Below, in pieces: positions 30,534-41,796 of a DNA stretch of 64,000 nt. This DNA comes from Euglena gracilis (Eukaryota; Euglenida; Euglenophyceae; Euglenales). The translations under genes were made by a program, and so were the position numbers. Every line of letters starts with the position of its first letter. Positions within the stretch are counted from its first letter, which is position 1. The notes under the pieces were generated by a model. That model ran no database searches and was not told the origin of the DNA. It worked only from the letters and a program-made list of their open reading frames with translations. The stretch is taken from contig CP154955.1 of assembly GCA_039621445.1 (NCBI GenBank), positions 49,646,086-49,710,085 on the forward strand, read 5' to 3'.

Positions 30534-31797
30534 ACGCACCAGCCGACTTCGACCGCCACACGACCCAACAACACCGCCAGCGAACAAGGCATGGCCTCAA
30601 AAGGTCGAAAGGGCTTCTGACGCCCCAAATTTCAAAAAAATTACAAAAAAAATGCAGCAAACCCTTTTTTGAGACCCCAAAATGCCATAAACATCAAGCA
30701 TAAGCGGAAACCACTAAACACTTCAGCCCCTCGCAATCCCTCAGGGAAAACTGAGGGAAAACGCCAAGGGGGGAAGGGACACTCGTACCCCCTCGAGGCA
30801 AGCCGACCAGGGAGGGACACCGAGGGCGAAGCACAAAGACATTGTGACATTGCGCCTTTTTTTCGCCGGCCTAGACACCATATTGCACCAGTGGCCAAAA
30901 AACACCCTCGGCCTCAGCCCACCCCTTGAAATCACACACCCAGCTCACCCGACAGTGCCAATTTTTTCGGTCCCCCCTGACGTGCCCAACATTGTAGCAC
31001 ACACCAACCCACCTACCAACCCGCCAACCATTCCAAACTCATGGTCCATCTGTCGGCTGGGAAGAGGGTTTTGCTTGGCTTCCTGCGGAGATATTGAAAG
31101 CAACCCAGGGCCAACAACTAATTCTCTCGTGCGAAATGAAGCCGATGTGGACATGCCGTCTGCTTCCCAATCTTCTCAGATGGCAAGTTCTCAGAGAATG
31201 GCTTTGGACACTGGCTCATGGTTCCCTATGACTACAACACCCGTTTTCCCACAGCTTCCGTTGAATGCCACTCCTAACCAAGGTTCCCGCGTCCACCCTC
31301 CTGCAGCCCCTGATCCCATGGGGCTTGATGAAGGGGGTCGCTGGTTACAACACCATCAGGGTGCCCCATTCCTCCCGCTCGGATCCACTGGCCTTCCACA
31401 GTCATCGCTTCTGCCGGCGGCCCTCCCACTGCCCATTCCTCAGCAAACACCCCAAGTGCCGCAAACACTTCAAGTGTCCTGTTCTGTTTCGGCAGTGGCC
31501 TTCAACCCATCCACCTCGGATGTGAAACCTTCCTTCGCAGAAATCGGGCTCGATTCCAGACCCACCCTGGTTCACATCCCCCGTGGGGCGGTAGTGCAAG
31601 TCACCTCAACCTTTGTCACCTTGCTGAGAAACTTCAATGCAAACCCCAGCTGGCAAACCCTCCATGCTTTATGGGCATTTCCAAAATCCGTCCTATGCCC
31701 CTTGAAAAGAGGTGGGAAAGCGCACTGGGCACAAGTGGGTCGCAAGGTGGCTGAGCGTGCACGCCTGTACCTTCAGCGCCCAATTCATGACTTGTAG
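30534..31797 (+). CDS. ORF with 2A-like motif and non-LTR-like C-terminus
   Basis: A 317-codon frame (30844-31797) sits inside the inverted block. Residues 83-90, DIESNPGP, preceded by SCG, match the 2A consensus D(V/I)ExNPGP, at which ribosomes skip a peptide bond. The centre is P/Q/S-rich and disordered. The end reads WAFPKSVLCPLKRGGKAHWA, which resembles the 'lPK.vL.p..RGGk' segment found N-terminal to RT in some algal and protist non-LTR elements; that part is inference. The frame stops before any RT box, so the element is truncated. 30534-30843 holds only short frames. Confidence 0.6.
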
Positions 31798-31837
31798 AAT
31801 TCGAAAGATAATTCAAAACGAACATCCGAAATTAAGA

Positions 31838-32095
31838 TTTGGCACCCAACATGAAGCATTGCACACCAAGGCATTAGGTTTGAAATTAAGCAATTTTCAC
31901 CCCGAAATATACATTTGCCACTCATGCCAGCCAAAAGTGTGCATTTTCCACATGAAAAAATGGATTTTACACCCAAAATTAGGCATTTGCCACTCAAAAT
32001 TAGGAATTTACACATGAAATTAGGAATTTCCTCCACAAAATTAGGAATTTGCCTCTCAAAATTCGGAACTGGCACGCCAAATTAGGCATTTGCTA
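31838..32095. repeat. Degenerate tandem repeat, AAATTAGGCATTTGCCAC
   Basis: About ten imperfect 20-25-bp units such as AAAATTAGGAATTTGCCTC. It lies exactly between the non-LTR-like ORF and the RT breakpoint at 32165. Confidence 0.85.
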
Positions 32096-32164
32096 CCCAT
32101 ATGAGATGGACAACCTGACCCAGCTTCCATCACGCCGTCGGCCAACCGTCGGCCAGCCGTGTGC

Positions 32165-33920
32165 AGCTTTAAATGGAAATAAGCATCTTTCAGATCTATT
32201 TTTCCACAGAACCAACCCTTTCTGAGATATGGGAAAATGTTTCCCATGTGTTCCAGTCTGAACTTCTGGGGGGTGAAATAGTGATTTAACTGTCGACAAT
32301 CTGAAATTAGTCTTTCCTTAGTCTTTTTGGTCTTTTCCCCTTCTTTTTTTGGAAATTATGAAGTAAGGGACAAAATGTTTTGCCTCCTCTGGGGGGATTT
32401 GCCTGGTTGCCCCTGCAGATTCGTATTCTCTCAGAATTTTTTGGGCAGTCATTACTTCCTGGGGGGCTTTGAAGGGAACTTTTAAGGACATTAGAGAGGG
32501 GAGGGGAAGATCTGCCATGACCCCTTCCCTTATCAGGTTTAATACCTCTCTGCTGGCACCTGCCTTTTCCCAATGGGGGATACTGGCCTGCAGGGCTTTG
32601 TAAGGGGGCACCCCAGGATGTAATGTGTCTGGGGATTCCACAGGCCCCATCACTGGGGTCCTTCCCCCTGGCTGCCCCATCACTGGGGTCCTCTCTGGCT
32701 GCCCCATCACTGGGGTCACCTCTGGCCCTGCCATAGGGCTGCTCAAAGACAGGCTTTCCCCCTGTTTTTGAAAGATGGGGGAAGGTCTGTTTCTGCAGTG
32801 GGGAGGTACATATACAGCTGGGGGGTGTGGGCTGATTATCTTCTGGGGGGGCCCTGGTGTAGCCAATCTTGGGCCTCCCCCCCAAGGGCTGTGGTCTTGA
32901 ATGCATTGGCCTCCCATGGCCACCTGATTTTGATTGAAATGGCCTCCATTGGCCTTGATATTTTCCCTCTGGCCTCCATTGGCCTCTTGGATATAATGGC
33001 CTCCATTGGCCTGCCCCTGAAGGGGGGGCTGCTTGCTTGGATGGGCAGCTCCTGAGGGGTTTTTGATTGAGGGAGCTGTGGGGTAAGTTGGACATACCTT
33101 CCCCCAGTGGGATCTTCCCAGGTTGGGATACAGGCTGCCATAGCCTTGCAACTGGGCCCACTGCCCTCTTGAATGCTGGCTGCCATAGCCTTGATTCTGG
33201 GCCCCAGGCCCTGTTAAATGATGGCTGCCATAGCCTTGAGTTTGATTTGAATCCTTTGGATTTCTGATATCTCCAGAGAGGCTGCCATAGCCTTTGCTTT
33301 TGGAGGAATTGGGAAAAAGGGGTGGAGTCTGTTGGACCTGTGATGGTAGTCCCCCTCTGTCTTCTCTTCCTGACCACTGCTGTCCATGGTCCATGGCCAT
33401 CATTTTGAGTGGGGGATCCTGAAAACTTTGAATTGCTGGGGGGTGGGGGGGTTGCGATGGCCACGGACTGGCGTGCTGCTGCCGCCTCATCACCTTCTGC
33501 AGCTGCTGCTGTGTGTCCACCTTCCCCAGCTGTTTCCTTGGAAGTTCGTTGGAGTTCTTCTTGGCAGTCTGAATTTCTTTTCAGATCATTCTTCATGGAA
33601 GTCCAGTGTGATGCTGTCTTCTTAATTGAAATATTTCTGGGATAATTCCAGTTGAACTCGAAGAGTTGAATTCTTCCTCCTGGAAGTCGAAGGTCAGTTT
33701 GATCCACCAGTTGATAATTCGCCGTTCTTCGGTGAATGCAATGCTCCTTGTAAATATTTTCCAAGTGAACTCGTAGCAGTAAAATTCTTTCTCCTTGAGG
33801 TCGAAGGGCAGAATTAGGAATCAGCCAACTCCGGCAACAAAAAGCAGTAAGAAGCACCCCCCGCGCACGCACAAACACACCAGAACAGAACAGCCGGCAA
33901 GGAAAGCAGGACCTCACCAT
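32165..33920 (-). CDS. Gag-like ORF and N-terminal RT of the retrotransposon
   Basis: A 400-537-codon frame on the minus strand. The middle is a low-complexity Q/G/P region with repeats of GYGS / RLWQP, ANGGH and TPVMGQP. Near its end VPYFIISKK begins the RT fold; after a frame change at about 32318 it continues with ERLISDCRQLNHYF and GKIDLKDAYFHLKLH, the first RT boxes including the Asp of 'DLKDAY'. Coding identity breaks at about 32165, the inversion breakpoint. The frame change may be a mutation or a programmed shift. Confidence 0.75.
33824..33908. repeat. Retrotransposon end repeat, copy 1
   Basis: Same sequence and orientation as 28038-28123, differing at about four positions (AAAGGCGC versus AAAAAGC). 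Direct repeats at both ends fit the split repeats of Ngaro/PAT elements. Confidence 0.85.
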
Positions 33921-33945
33921 CTCGCAGTAAGGAGCCCGAATGGTC

Positions 33946-35150
33946 TGCTCCTGACGCTTCTGTCGTCCTTGGGCCTTCCTGCCGGGTGGTCGGCGGTCGT
34001 GTTTGTGGTTGGGAAGGTCGGACTGGGCGGGGGGTGGGGGCCGGAAAGAACACCTTTCCCGCTAGTGGCACCGATTGGAGCCCGAGGTGTCTCCTTTGGA
34101 TTTGGCGGAAGGAGGTTTACAAAACATAAAACACTCTTGAACATTCTTGGCTGCGAAATGTTTCTTTGTGAAAATTGTTTCTTCGTGAAATTCAGCAGCA
34201 GAGTTTCGGGAGGGTGAGCCTCGTGCAGCCTGCGTTTTTTTTCTGCGAAGCTTGGGCATCCATCCCATCCCAGGGTAAGAACAAAACAGCGTGTCTAAAA
34301 ATCATGATGCAATGGTCAAAGTCAAATGATGGTTCGGAGGGTTAGAAAAGGAACAAAATGCATCAGCGGAGTGTTAGGTCAGCTGAAGGCAAGAGAGCGG
34401 GAGAGGGCGGGGAGGGGAGGGCGAGGAAGAGAATAAATTACACCAAAGTGTGGCAACTTTATACCTGGAACGCGCATTGGCATCTCAGCCGTTTCGTTTC
34501 GGACACCCCGTCAATGCCACGTCAAAAACGACACGTGCCCCTACCCAGGTGACATTACTGGCCCCTCCGAGAGGTTGATCGGTCGATTGTGAACCATATT
34601 TACTGAACTCCGTAAACCATGCACCCTTTCTCTCTCCTTTCCCTCTCTTGGCCTTTTCAAGCCAAATGAATTTTGGACACCACTGTTCTCCATGGACACC
34701 GTTTAAATGGCATGAGTGCTCTGAAATGCCAAAAGCATCCTGCCAAGGTGAGCATTACGACGCAGATTACCAATGCCAGGCAAATCCTTTCAGGTGCATT
34801 CAGGGACCAACACTCTGGAGCAGGACCCGCAGCCCAGAATATGCAATACCAATACCAATTCCAATACCAATGCCTGCGCTGCGTCCTTGCCTGGGATTCC
34901 TGGCTGGTTGGCAATCTACATCTCTGTCAGCTTCACTTGATCCAAAACAAAAGTTAATTGGAAAATTCTCTCTGGAAGAACTCAAGAATCAAGAATCGTT
35001 TTGATCCCAAACTGGATAAAAAAATATATACAAATATATACAAAATATATAAATATATACCAGACGAAAATGAGTAGATAACTCCTATCTTGAAGACATC
35101 TCTGAATGTCGCATACACACAGAATATATGACAGTGTGGCATATGACATG

Positions 35151-35190
<40 letters not shown>

Positions 35191-38100
35191 CTCCACAAGG
35201 GATTCACTGGTTCGATGCCTGGAGGACAGCGGCTATTTTCATTTCCTTGTTAAAAGCATAAAAATAATTTGTGATGGGAAGACTGGGGGATGACTGACTG
35301 CACAGGACTGGGGAAGACAGGAGGAATTTCACTGGTTGGATACATGCTGGGAAAATCTCCCGGAAGCCCACTTGAAAGGGAAAAAAAGGTTTCAGCTGGT
35401 TTTTGCTCAGCATTTATCCTGTCTTTTGAACTTCATAATTCAAATTTAAAAAAGATTCCGGGAATGGCCTTTGCTCAAAGACCCGGGCGGTCCACTGGCT
35501 GAAAAGCTAGCCCCCGCCCTTGGAGAGGGGGGTCCCCATGACAAGAGAAAAAACCCAGCGCTTCAACCGGTCACTGGGGGAATCCCCCCCCCCCCAAATG
35601 AGACCCCGGGTCTTCTTTTTGGGTCCGCTGCTGAAAATCCAAGGGGGCTTTATTTCTTCGACTTTTTGGGTTTTATTTTGCTGAAAATTGGCGGCGGTTT
35701 TGAGATGGGCTTTGGGGGGGTCAACTGGAAATTCTCTGGTGATTTTGGACTAGATTCAGTCCAGCACCCCCCCCCCACTGCAAATCCTTAAGCAGAGGCC
35801 AGCTGACCACATTTAATGCATACCCGCATTACTGCTTCAACCTCCCCATATTCGGGGCAACCTGGGAGGACAATGTGATCTGTTGTCATTGGTGTAATGA
35901 GGCCAGGCATTAAATGGTGGTAATGCAAGGAGGGGCATCGGATCACACCTCCAGGGGGTCCAGTAGCTGGCTCACCACTTTGCTTGCCACTAGGGAAAAA
36001 AAACACTGGCTAGACCCCCCGGGTCCAGGGGGTCCCCACAAACTGGGGGTTAAAACAAAAAAAAACATTCCCGGAGGTGTGTCGAGGTGGAAACGGGGGC
36101 TTATGATTTGTTTTCTGGCTGATTTTGTTCCAAGAAATCCCGAAAAAAAACCGCCAAAAATGGGCATTTTTGAAAGGCTTTGGGCATCAAAAAATTGATT
36201 TGACGCTTTGCGCTGGTCACTGGGGAAAAATTCCACCAGCTGGCTTGCTGCAACCCCCCCCCCCCCTCTGGGTGGGAGGGTCCTCTCAGAATTCCGTATT
36301 TTGGACCAACTGCAATCCCGGGGGGGGGGGTACTGCGAACCCTGAAAGAGAAACCTGAGCTGCCCCCCCCCCATCGGCACAGGTGACCAGCCTTTTAAAA
36401 AGAGGTGGATGAAAAAATCAATTTTGAAAAAATGCGGACTGAGACCATCAAAAAACACCACTGAATCAAACAAGTATTGGTATTTTGGTGAGCATTTCCA
36501 ACATGCCACTGAAAACTGCTCCAGGCCCTCCTTGGTTTCAGTGCGGTGACTGTGGAGGGGCCTGTATCACCGCTCGAACGAAGCTAGAGATTGGGGGCAG
36601 GGAGGGATAAAGGCCGCAGAGTCCAGCCACAAAATCAGAACATCCCCGCGCCCGCGACATGTCAGTCAGTTGAACTGATTCTCCTGTGCCTCGGGCCCTT
36701 GTCCTGCCTCGGGAATCCCTTGCCCTGGTCTGGATGCTTTGAATCCCCCCCCCCAAATCTTTGAACCTTTGTTGAAATCACAGACTGGCTGTGAAAGTCC
36801 CGTAGTAGCAAAGCGCTCATCCGTTTCAGTCAGACGTTCGGGGAGGGAGATGTGGGGGGAACCCTGCGGAAATCCTGTGTTTGCCATAACTTTGCTCATT
36901 TGCGCACGAAAGCTTTCCGATTTCCTTTGCTTTCTGTTTCTGACTGACTTATGCGGTGCGAACTGCCCAACCAATTTTTGCATCCCCCCCCCCCCCCCGG
37001 CGCTTGGCCCAGGCCATGACCCTAATTAACCCTAACCCTAACCCTAACCCTGACCTGGTGGGGGGGTCAGACCCCCCACCCACCACCCACCAGGATGGGG
37101 GTGGGGGGGTCGACTCTCATCACCACCCATAGGGTTTTGGTACAGCCCAAACAGGGTTCGATGTAAGCAGTTGGGGGGGGTCGAACCTCCTCTCTGGTCC
37201 AGCAGGTGGGGGGGGGGGGGTTGTACAGTGGTGTGGTCTGGGTGACTGATTTTTGGTCCAGCATGAAGCGCCGGATCGAAAAATTTTGTCCCTCCAAAAT
37301 TGGCCAAGAATGCCATTTTGGGCACTTTTTAGGCAAAAATTTGTCAAAAAAGGGCAAATCATTTCGGCACAAAAGCACCAGAAGGAAAAATTGGAGCTTT
37401 TTTTGGGAAGGGACCTCCCAGGCGTCGGTCCAGACCCCCTTGCAGGGGTCCAAGCCAACCACCCAAAAGTTTGCAAAACAGTTGGGCAATTTGTGCCACC
37501 AAAGACTGAGTGTAACAAAACTCTCTCCCAAGGTGACAAACGCCCGAGTTCATTTCCCCTTGACTCCCTTTCGGGAGCTGCAGACAGCCTCCCCTGAATT
37601 GCTTCTTCACAAAAAGAGACGAACATGACCCTTGGAGAATGCAGACATCTTCGAGGTATGAAGCCAGCGACCCGTAAATATCCAAAAAAATTGCCAATTT
37701 TGCAAAAAAAACCGATTCTTTGACCCCTAATTTGCCCTGGCCAGCCCTTCTTCGACTCATTTCGCCCATTTTCGGTCCATTTTTATACCTGAAAATTTCC
37801 AAATTTTTTATTACCGTCCAGGAAAATTAAAAAAAAACTCGTCGATGGGGGGTCCGGGGCTGAAAAACTGTGTGGCAGGATTGTGAACGAGGATGCTGCA
37901 GCAGGAATTTGTGCATGTTGGTGTGGCAAGAAAATCCCCATTTTGCAGAAATTTTTTCGGAAATATTTTCACGTTGATATTTTCAGTGTTTGTGTCAGCA
38001 TCCTGTCAACGCCGTTCATTCTTTGGCCTCAATTCTGCGGGTGGCAGGATCAATCCCTGACAAATGGGCAACGCCCCCCACGCTTCACGCTGGGCCCTGG

Positions 38101-38191
38101 GCACGAAAGACTATGTGGTTGGCACTGAGGCGGACCCGTTCGCCGTCTGCCCGGGCCTCCCCCCCGGGGCCGGGGTGGCCGGTGTCTTGGG
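33946..38191. other. Intergenic repeats and telomere-like patch
   Basis: No gene recognised. Contents: (CA)n at 35152-35188, a poly-C/GAGACCCC element at 35583-35745, and four TAACCC units at 37027-37050. Blocks of a CCCCCACC...GCGCC-type repeat occur at 36240-36420 and 37050-37450. ORFs here have no recognisable domains. Confidence 0.5.
37027..37050. repeat. Interstitial telomere-type repeat (TAACCC)4
   Basis: Four perfect TAACCC units, i.e. TTAGGG on the minus strand. This is the telomere type of many protists and animals, not the TTTAGGG of most plants. Confidence 0.85.
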
Positions 38192-38874
38192 CAGGCTTGT
38201 GCTTACCGACCGGGGGGGGGGGAGGTGGCTGGGTGCTATAGGGTGCCTGCCCCTAGCAGGCACACCCCCGGGGGGGGGGGTAGGGGCAGGGTTCGATATA
38301 AGGACAGGTGGGGGGGGGTGGTCCGGACCCCCGGGGGCGAGACACCCCCCCCCACCTAAACAGTTGCGCGGTCTGGGTTACCAAAAATTTTTGACCCCCC
38401 AAAACGACCAAAAGTGCCATTTTGGGCACTTTTTGGGCAAAAATGTGCCAAAAATGCAAAAAATTTTCGGCGCAAAGCGCCGGAGGAAAAATTTGACCCT
38501 TTTGGGGGGGGGTCCCGGGAACCCCCCCGAGGGTCGGTCCGGACCCCCCTGGCAGGTGGGGGGGTGTGGTCTGGACCCCCCCCTGCGGGCCAGGAGGGGG
38601 GGGGACACCCCCCCCACTTAAACCATGTACGCCCTCCTTATATCAAACCCTGGGTAGGGGTCCAAAGAGGGGACCCAGAAAATTTTCATTGAAAATGGCT
38701 GTTTCCGGGCCCCCAGCGCCGGGGTCGGAGGGGGTGCCTGCTATGGGCAGCCCCCCCCCAAAAACCCTACTCCCCCCCCCCGGGGGGTCGGATGAGTGCT
38801 ATAGGGTGCCTGCCCCTAGCACCCCCCCCCCCCCGCCCCCCGGTGGGGGAGGCACCCGACTAAGCACAAACCTG
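38192..38874. mobile_element. hAT-like element, CAGGCTTGTGCTTA family
   Basis: Left end CAGGCTTGTGCTTA, right end TAAGCACAAACCTG, flanked by a perfect 8-bp duplication GTCTTGGG (38184-38191 and 38875-38882). The 683-bp body is G/C homopolymer-rich, has GGCGCAAAGCGCC at 38469-38481 and no transposase. Confidence 0.85.
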
Positions 38875-39029
38875 GTCTTGGGCCGGGCCGGGCTCAGCTT
38901 TTTGGGCGGGGCGGGGGCCGCCCGGGTGGGGCCGGCCGCAGATTGGGGGAATGCCGCGGCCGACGGGCGTGCCTTTCGAGTTCAAAAAACCCCCAAAATG
39001 TGGATATCATGATTGTAATTGCCCGCTTG

Positions 39030-39783
39030 CAGGCACCTATGGTCACTTCCCACTTTGGTGCTCTGGTCGGCCCTGGTCGGCCCTGGTCGGCCCTGGCCGG
39101 CAAATAGTCAGCCATAGGTGGGGGTATCCGTCACAGAAAAAAATGTGAAGGGATGCAATGATTTTCTGAATTGTCTCGCCAAGATCAAAAGGAAGTGCCC
39201 CAGAAGCAAGACAGGTCAATGTGTGGCTCTTCACACAGAGATGTCAAACAAGCTCTTGTTCATGTAAATGAAGGCTAATAAAGATCCCAATCATTTCAAT
39301 TTGACGTTTGACTTAGAAACTTTCATCTGTCCAGTTTCTGTATTCATCCATTGGCTCCCCAAAAGCAACCAAAATGACCTAAAATGGCTTGAAATAACCA
39401 AAAATTACCCAAAAACACCAACAAAATCCACAAAAGATTGTGAAAAATGACCCAAAAGTAAAATATGCTCATATTGACCCAAATTAGCCCAATATTTGCC
39501 AAATCAGTGACAAATAGCCCCCAAATTAGCAAAAACTGATCCATAATGGCCAAAATGGGTGTAAAACTGGAGATTTGTGGGAAAAATATCCAAAAATGGT
39601 TTAGCATCACCCAGCATCACCCAGCAACGCCCTGCATCGCCCAGCATCATCAGAGGTGCTTGGTCCAGAGGGAAAGCTGCCGAATTCCTTCATCCATTCC
39701 CCTTCGGTCGGCCAACCACATGCAAATCAGCCCTGGTTGGCCCTGGTCGGCCCTGGTCGGCCCTGGTGGGCCGTAGGTGCCTG
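39030..39783. mobile_element. hAT-like element, CAGGCACCTATGG family
   Basis: Left end CAGGCACCTATGG, right end CCGTAGGTGCCTG, flanked by a perfect 8-bp duplication CCCGCTTG (39022-39029 and 39784-39791). It carries two (GGTCGGCCCT)n minisatellites near its ends and a 'CCCAGCATCGCC' tandem at 39604-39650. No transposase. Confidence 0.85.
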
Positions 39784-41672
39784 CCCGCTTGGCCCGGGCC
39801 ATGAGTGAAGGTAACGCCAAGGTTGTTGTTGTTATTATTATTATTATTGGTATTATTATTATTATTATTATCATTACTTTCAGCATCATCATCATTTATG
39901 CCTATGGTGGGAGTGGCCGCCCCCCCCCCCACCAGGATGGGGTGGGGGTGGTCGACCCCCCCACCCACTACCCATAGGGTTGCGGTCGGCACAACCAGGT
40001 TTCGCCCCCCTGGCCCAACATTTATTTCAGCATGCCTGGGGAGGTCTGCGGCCTGGCTGGAAAAAAAACACTGGCTGGCTGGACCCCCCCTGTCCAAGCC
40101 AACACAAAATCCTGATGGGAAGAGAATTTTATTCCACATATCATAAATAATCCACACAATCTTCCAATCCAATTTGATTAATTCCGGTTCCGGTTTGTTC
40201 TATTCCTGACCAGATTGCCCCCCATGCCTGCCCTCATCCCCAAGGAACGAATCAACAGCAACAACACCAACAACACCAACAACACCAGGAATACTTCTGG
40301 GATGGCTGGGACACATCACAGAAGGAAGCTGGGAGAATGCCGGGGCATGGCTGGGAGCTCTGGGGGCGGTTGGGAGGAGCTGCCTTGGCCTTGGCAGGGT
40401 TTGGAAGCCAGGCATGGACCCACCAAACGTGTGGAAAGCACACCCCCAAACGCCCCCCAAAAACGCCGCTCCCCCAATTCTCCTCCGGGAATAAGCCTTG
40501 ATGCCCCAGTGGAAGAGACTTTATGTTTGCCACGCCATACGGTCAATGTCCAAAGCTTTAATTCCTGAATTATTGGATTATTGGACTTTGAGCATGTTTA
40601 TTGACACCCTGCATACCTCGTGAGTGTTATTCCCTAATGCTTGTCAGTGTCCTAGTTCGGGCGGACATCATGGGAAGTTTGGTGTCCAATCTCGATGCCG
40701 ACCCGAGGGTCACTTCTACTTTCAAAAAAAACCCTGCCAATTACTCCTGAAGAACTTTATACCATTAATGCAATCACCGCCCCCCCCTCCCAACATCTGG
40801 GGGGGGGGGCAGGTGGGACGCCCCCAACCCCAACACCGAAGAGCACTCCACAGACCCCTGGCCTCCGGGGGGTGGTTTGGCGAATGGTATCCCGACCCGG
40901 GGGGGGGGGTCAGAGAGCCACCCTGTGCATCTCGATCATTTCTTCAAACTGCTCGTCAATGGGCGGGGGGGGGGATGCGCTAAAAAGCCCCCAAATATGC
41001 GCTAACATGCCGGAACATGGCTAACAATCGGAAAAATGTGGAAAATATGTGATTTTTCCAAAATCGGGCCATGTTTGGACATATTCAATATCCCATTCCC
41101 CCTGCCCCCAACAAACCCTCACCCACCCCCTCCCCTTTTTTGAAAAAATTTCATTTTTCGATGTTTTCCCCCTGATAAAAAGTCCTAAAATGTGAATTTT
41201 TTTGGCTGTGCCCGGGGGCTGTGCTGCCCCCCCCCGCCCCCCAAATAACAGTCAAAAGGCCACTTTGGACTTTTGTGGAAAGAATTTTTTTAACCGTTTT
41301 CTTCAAGTGACCCAATATAGAAAGCACATTTCACAGCGATTCCGAAAATGCACACAAGAACAACAGGAACAGGAAAAAAAATTTGGGGTTTCCCCCCCCA
41401 CACTCCCCCCACCCCCACTAAGCCTAGTGGGGGCCCCAATTTTTGCAATATATGCGAAAATCTCCTTTGTGCTTGTTGTGTGATTGTTCGTGATCATTTG
41501 TGGCTGTTTGTGGCAAGTATTCACAGGAAAGCCTGGGATAGATGGATAGGTAGGTAGGTGGGGAGGGAGGTGGGTGGAGAGATGGATAGATGTGTGCGCA
41601 TGTGAAGCAGGTGCACAAAGTGTTTATGTATTTATTTAAAGAAAGAGGAAGTAATCAGGACCCCCACATTCC
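39784..41672. other. Intergenic repeats
   Basis: Contains (TTA)n at 39829-39872 and an (AACACC)n patch at 40259-40288. The remainder shows G/C homopolymers and no recognisable gene. Confidence 0.5.
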
Positions 41673-41796
41673 TCAATCCCCGCAGTAAAACAAAGCTGGC
41701 GGGCCATGCCTGGCCGGGGTGGAGGAGGGGCGGCTGGGGGGGCGCGCAGCCGCTGAAACGGCGGCCTTGGGAGACGCGACGTTACGGGGGCTGCGG
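41673..41796 (-). CDS. Possible last exon of the kinase gene
   Basis: After CATCAG the frame reads RSPRNVASPKAAVSAAARPP and ends ALFYCGD and TGA. It is G+C-rich like the sure exons and Ser/Pro/Arg-rich like kinase tails, but nothing identifies it. A neighbouring frame is also open. Confidence 0.35.

Larger units (their letters stand above)
28001..33945 (-). mobile_element. Tyrosine-recombinase retrotransposon (DIRS/Ngaro/PAT-like), rearranged
   Basis: Read on the minus strand, a Gag-like ORF and RT start (33920-32165) are followed after an interruption by RNase H (29986-29222) and a tyrosine recombinase (29221 down). The RT core is on the plus strand at about 29958-30530, so the 29958-32165 block is inverted. 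End structure: an 83-87-bp direct repeat (28038-28123 and 33824-33908, more than 90% identical) and a 35-bp inverted repeat (28277-28311 and 33911-33945). RNase H next to a tyrosine recombinase, with split repeats instead of LTRs, defines this order. The element is dead as it stands. Confidence 0.85.

Noticed and set aside
34648-35004. 118-codon plus-strand ORF with an IPIPIPIP stretch
   Set aside because: The repeat comes from an (ATACCA)n tract; no domain, start context or splice partner found.
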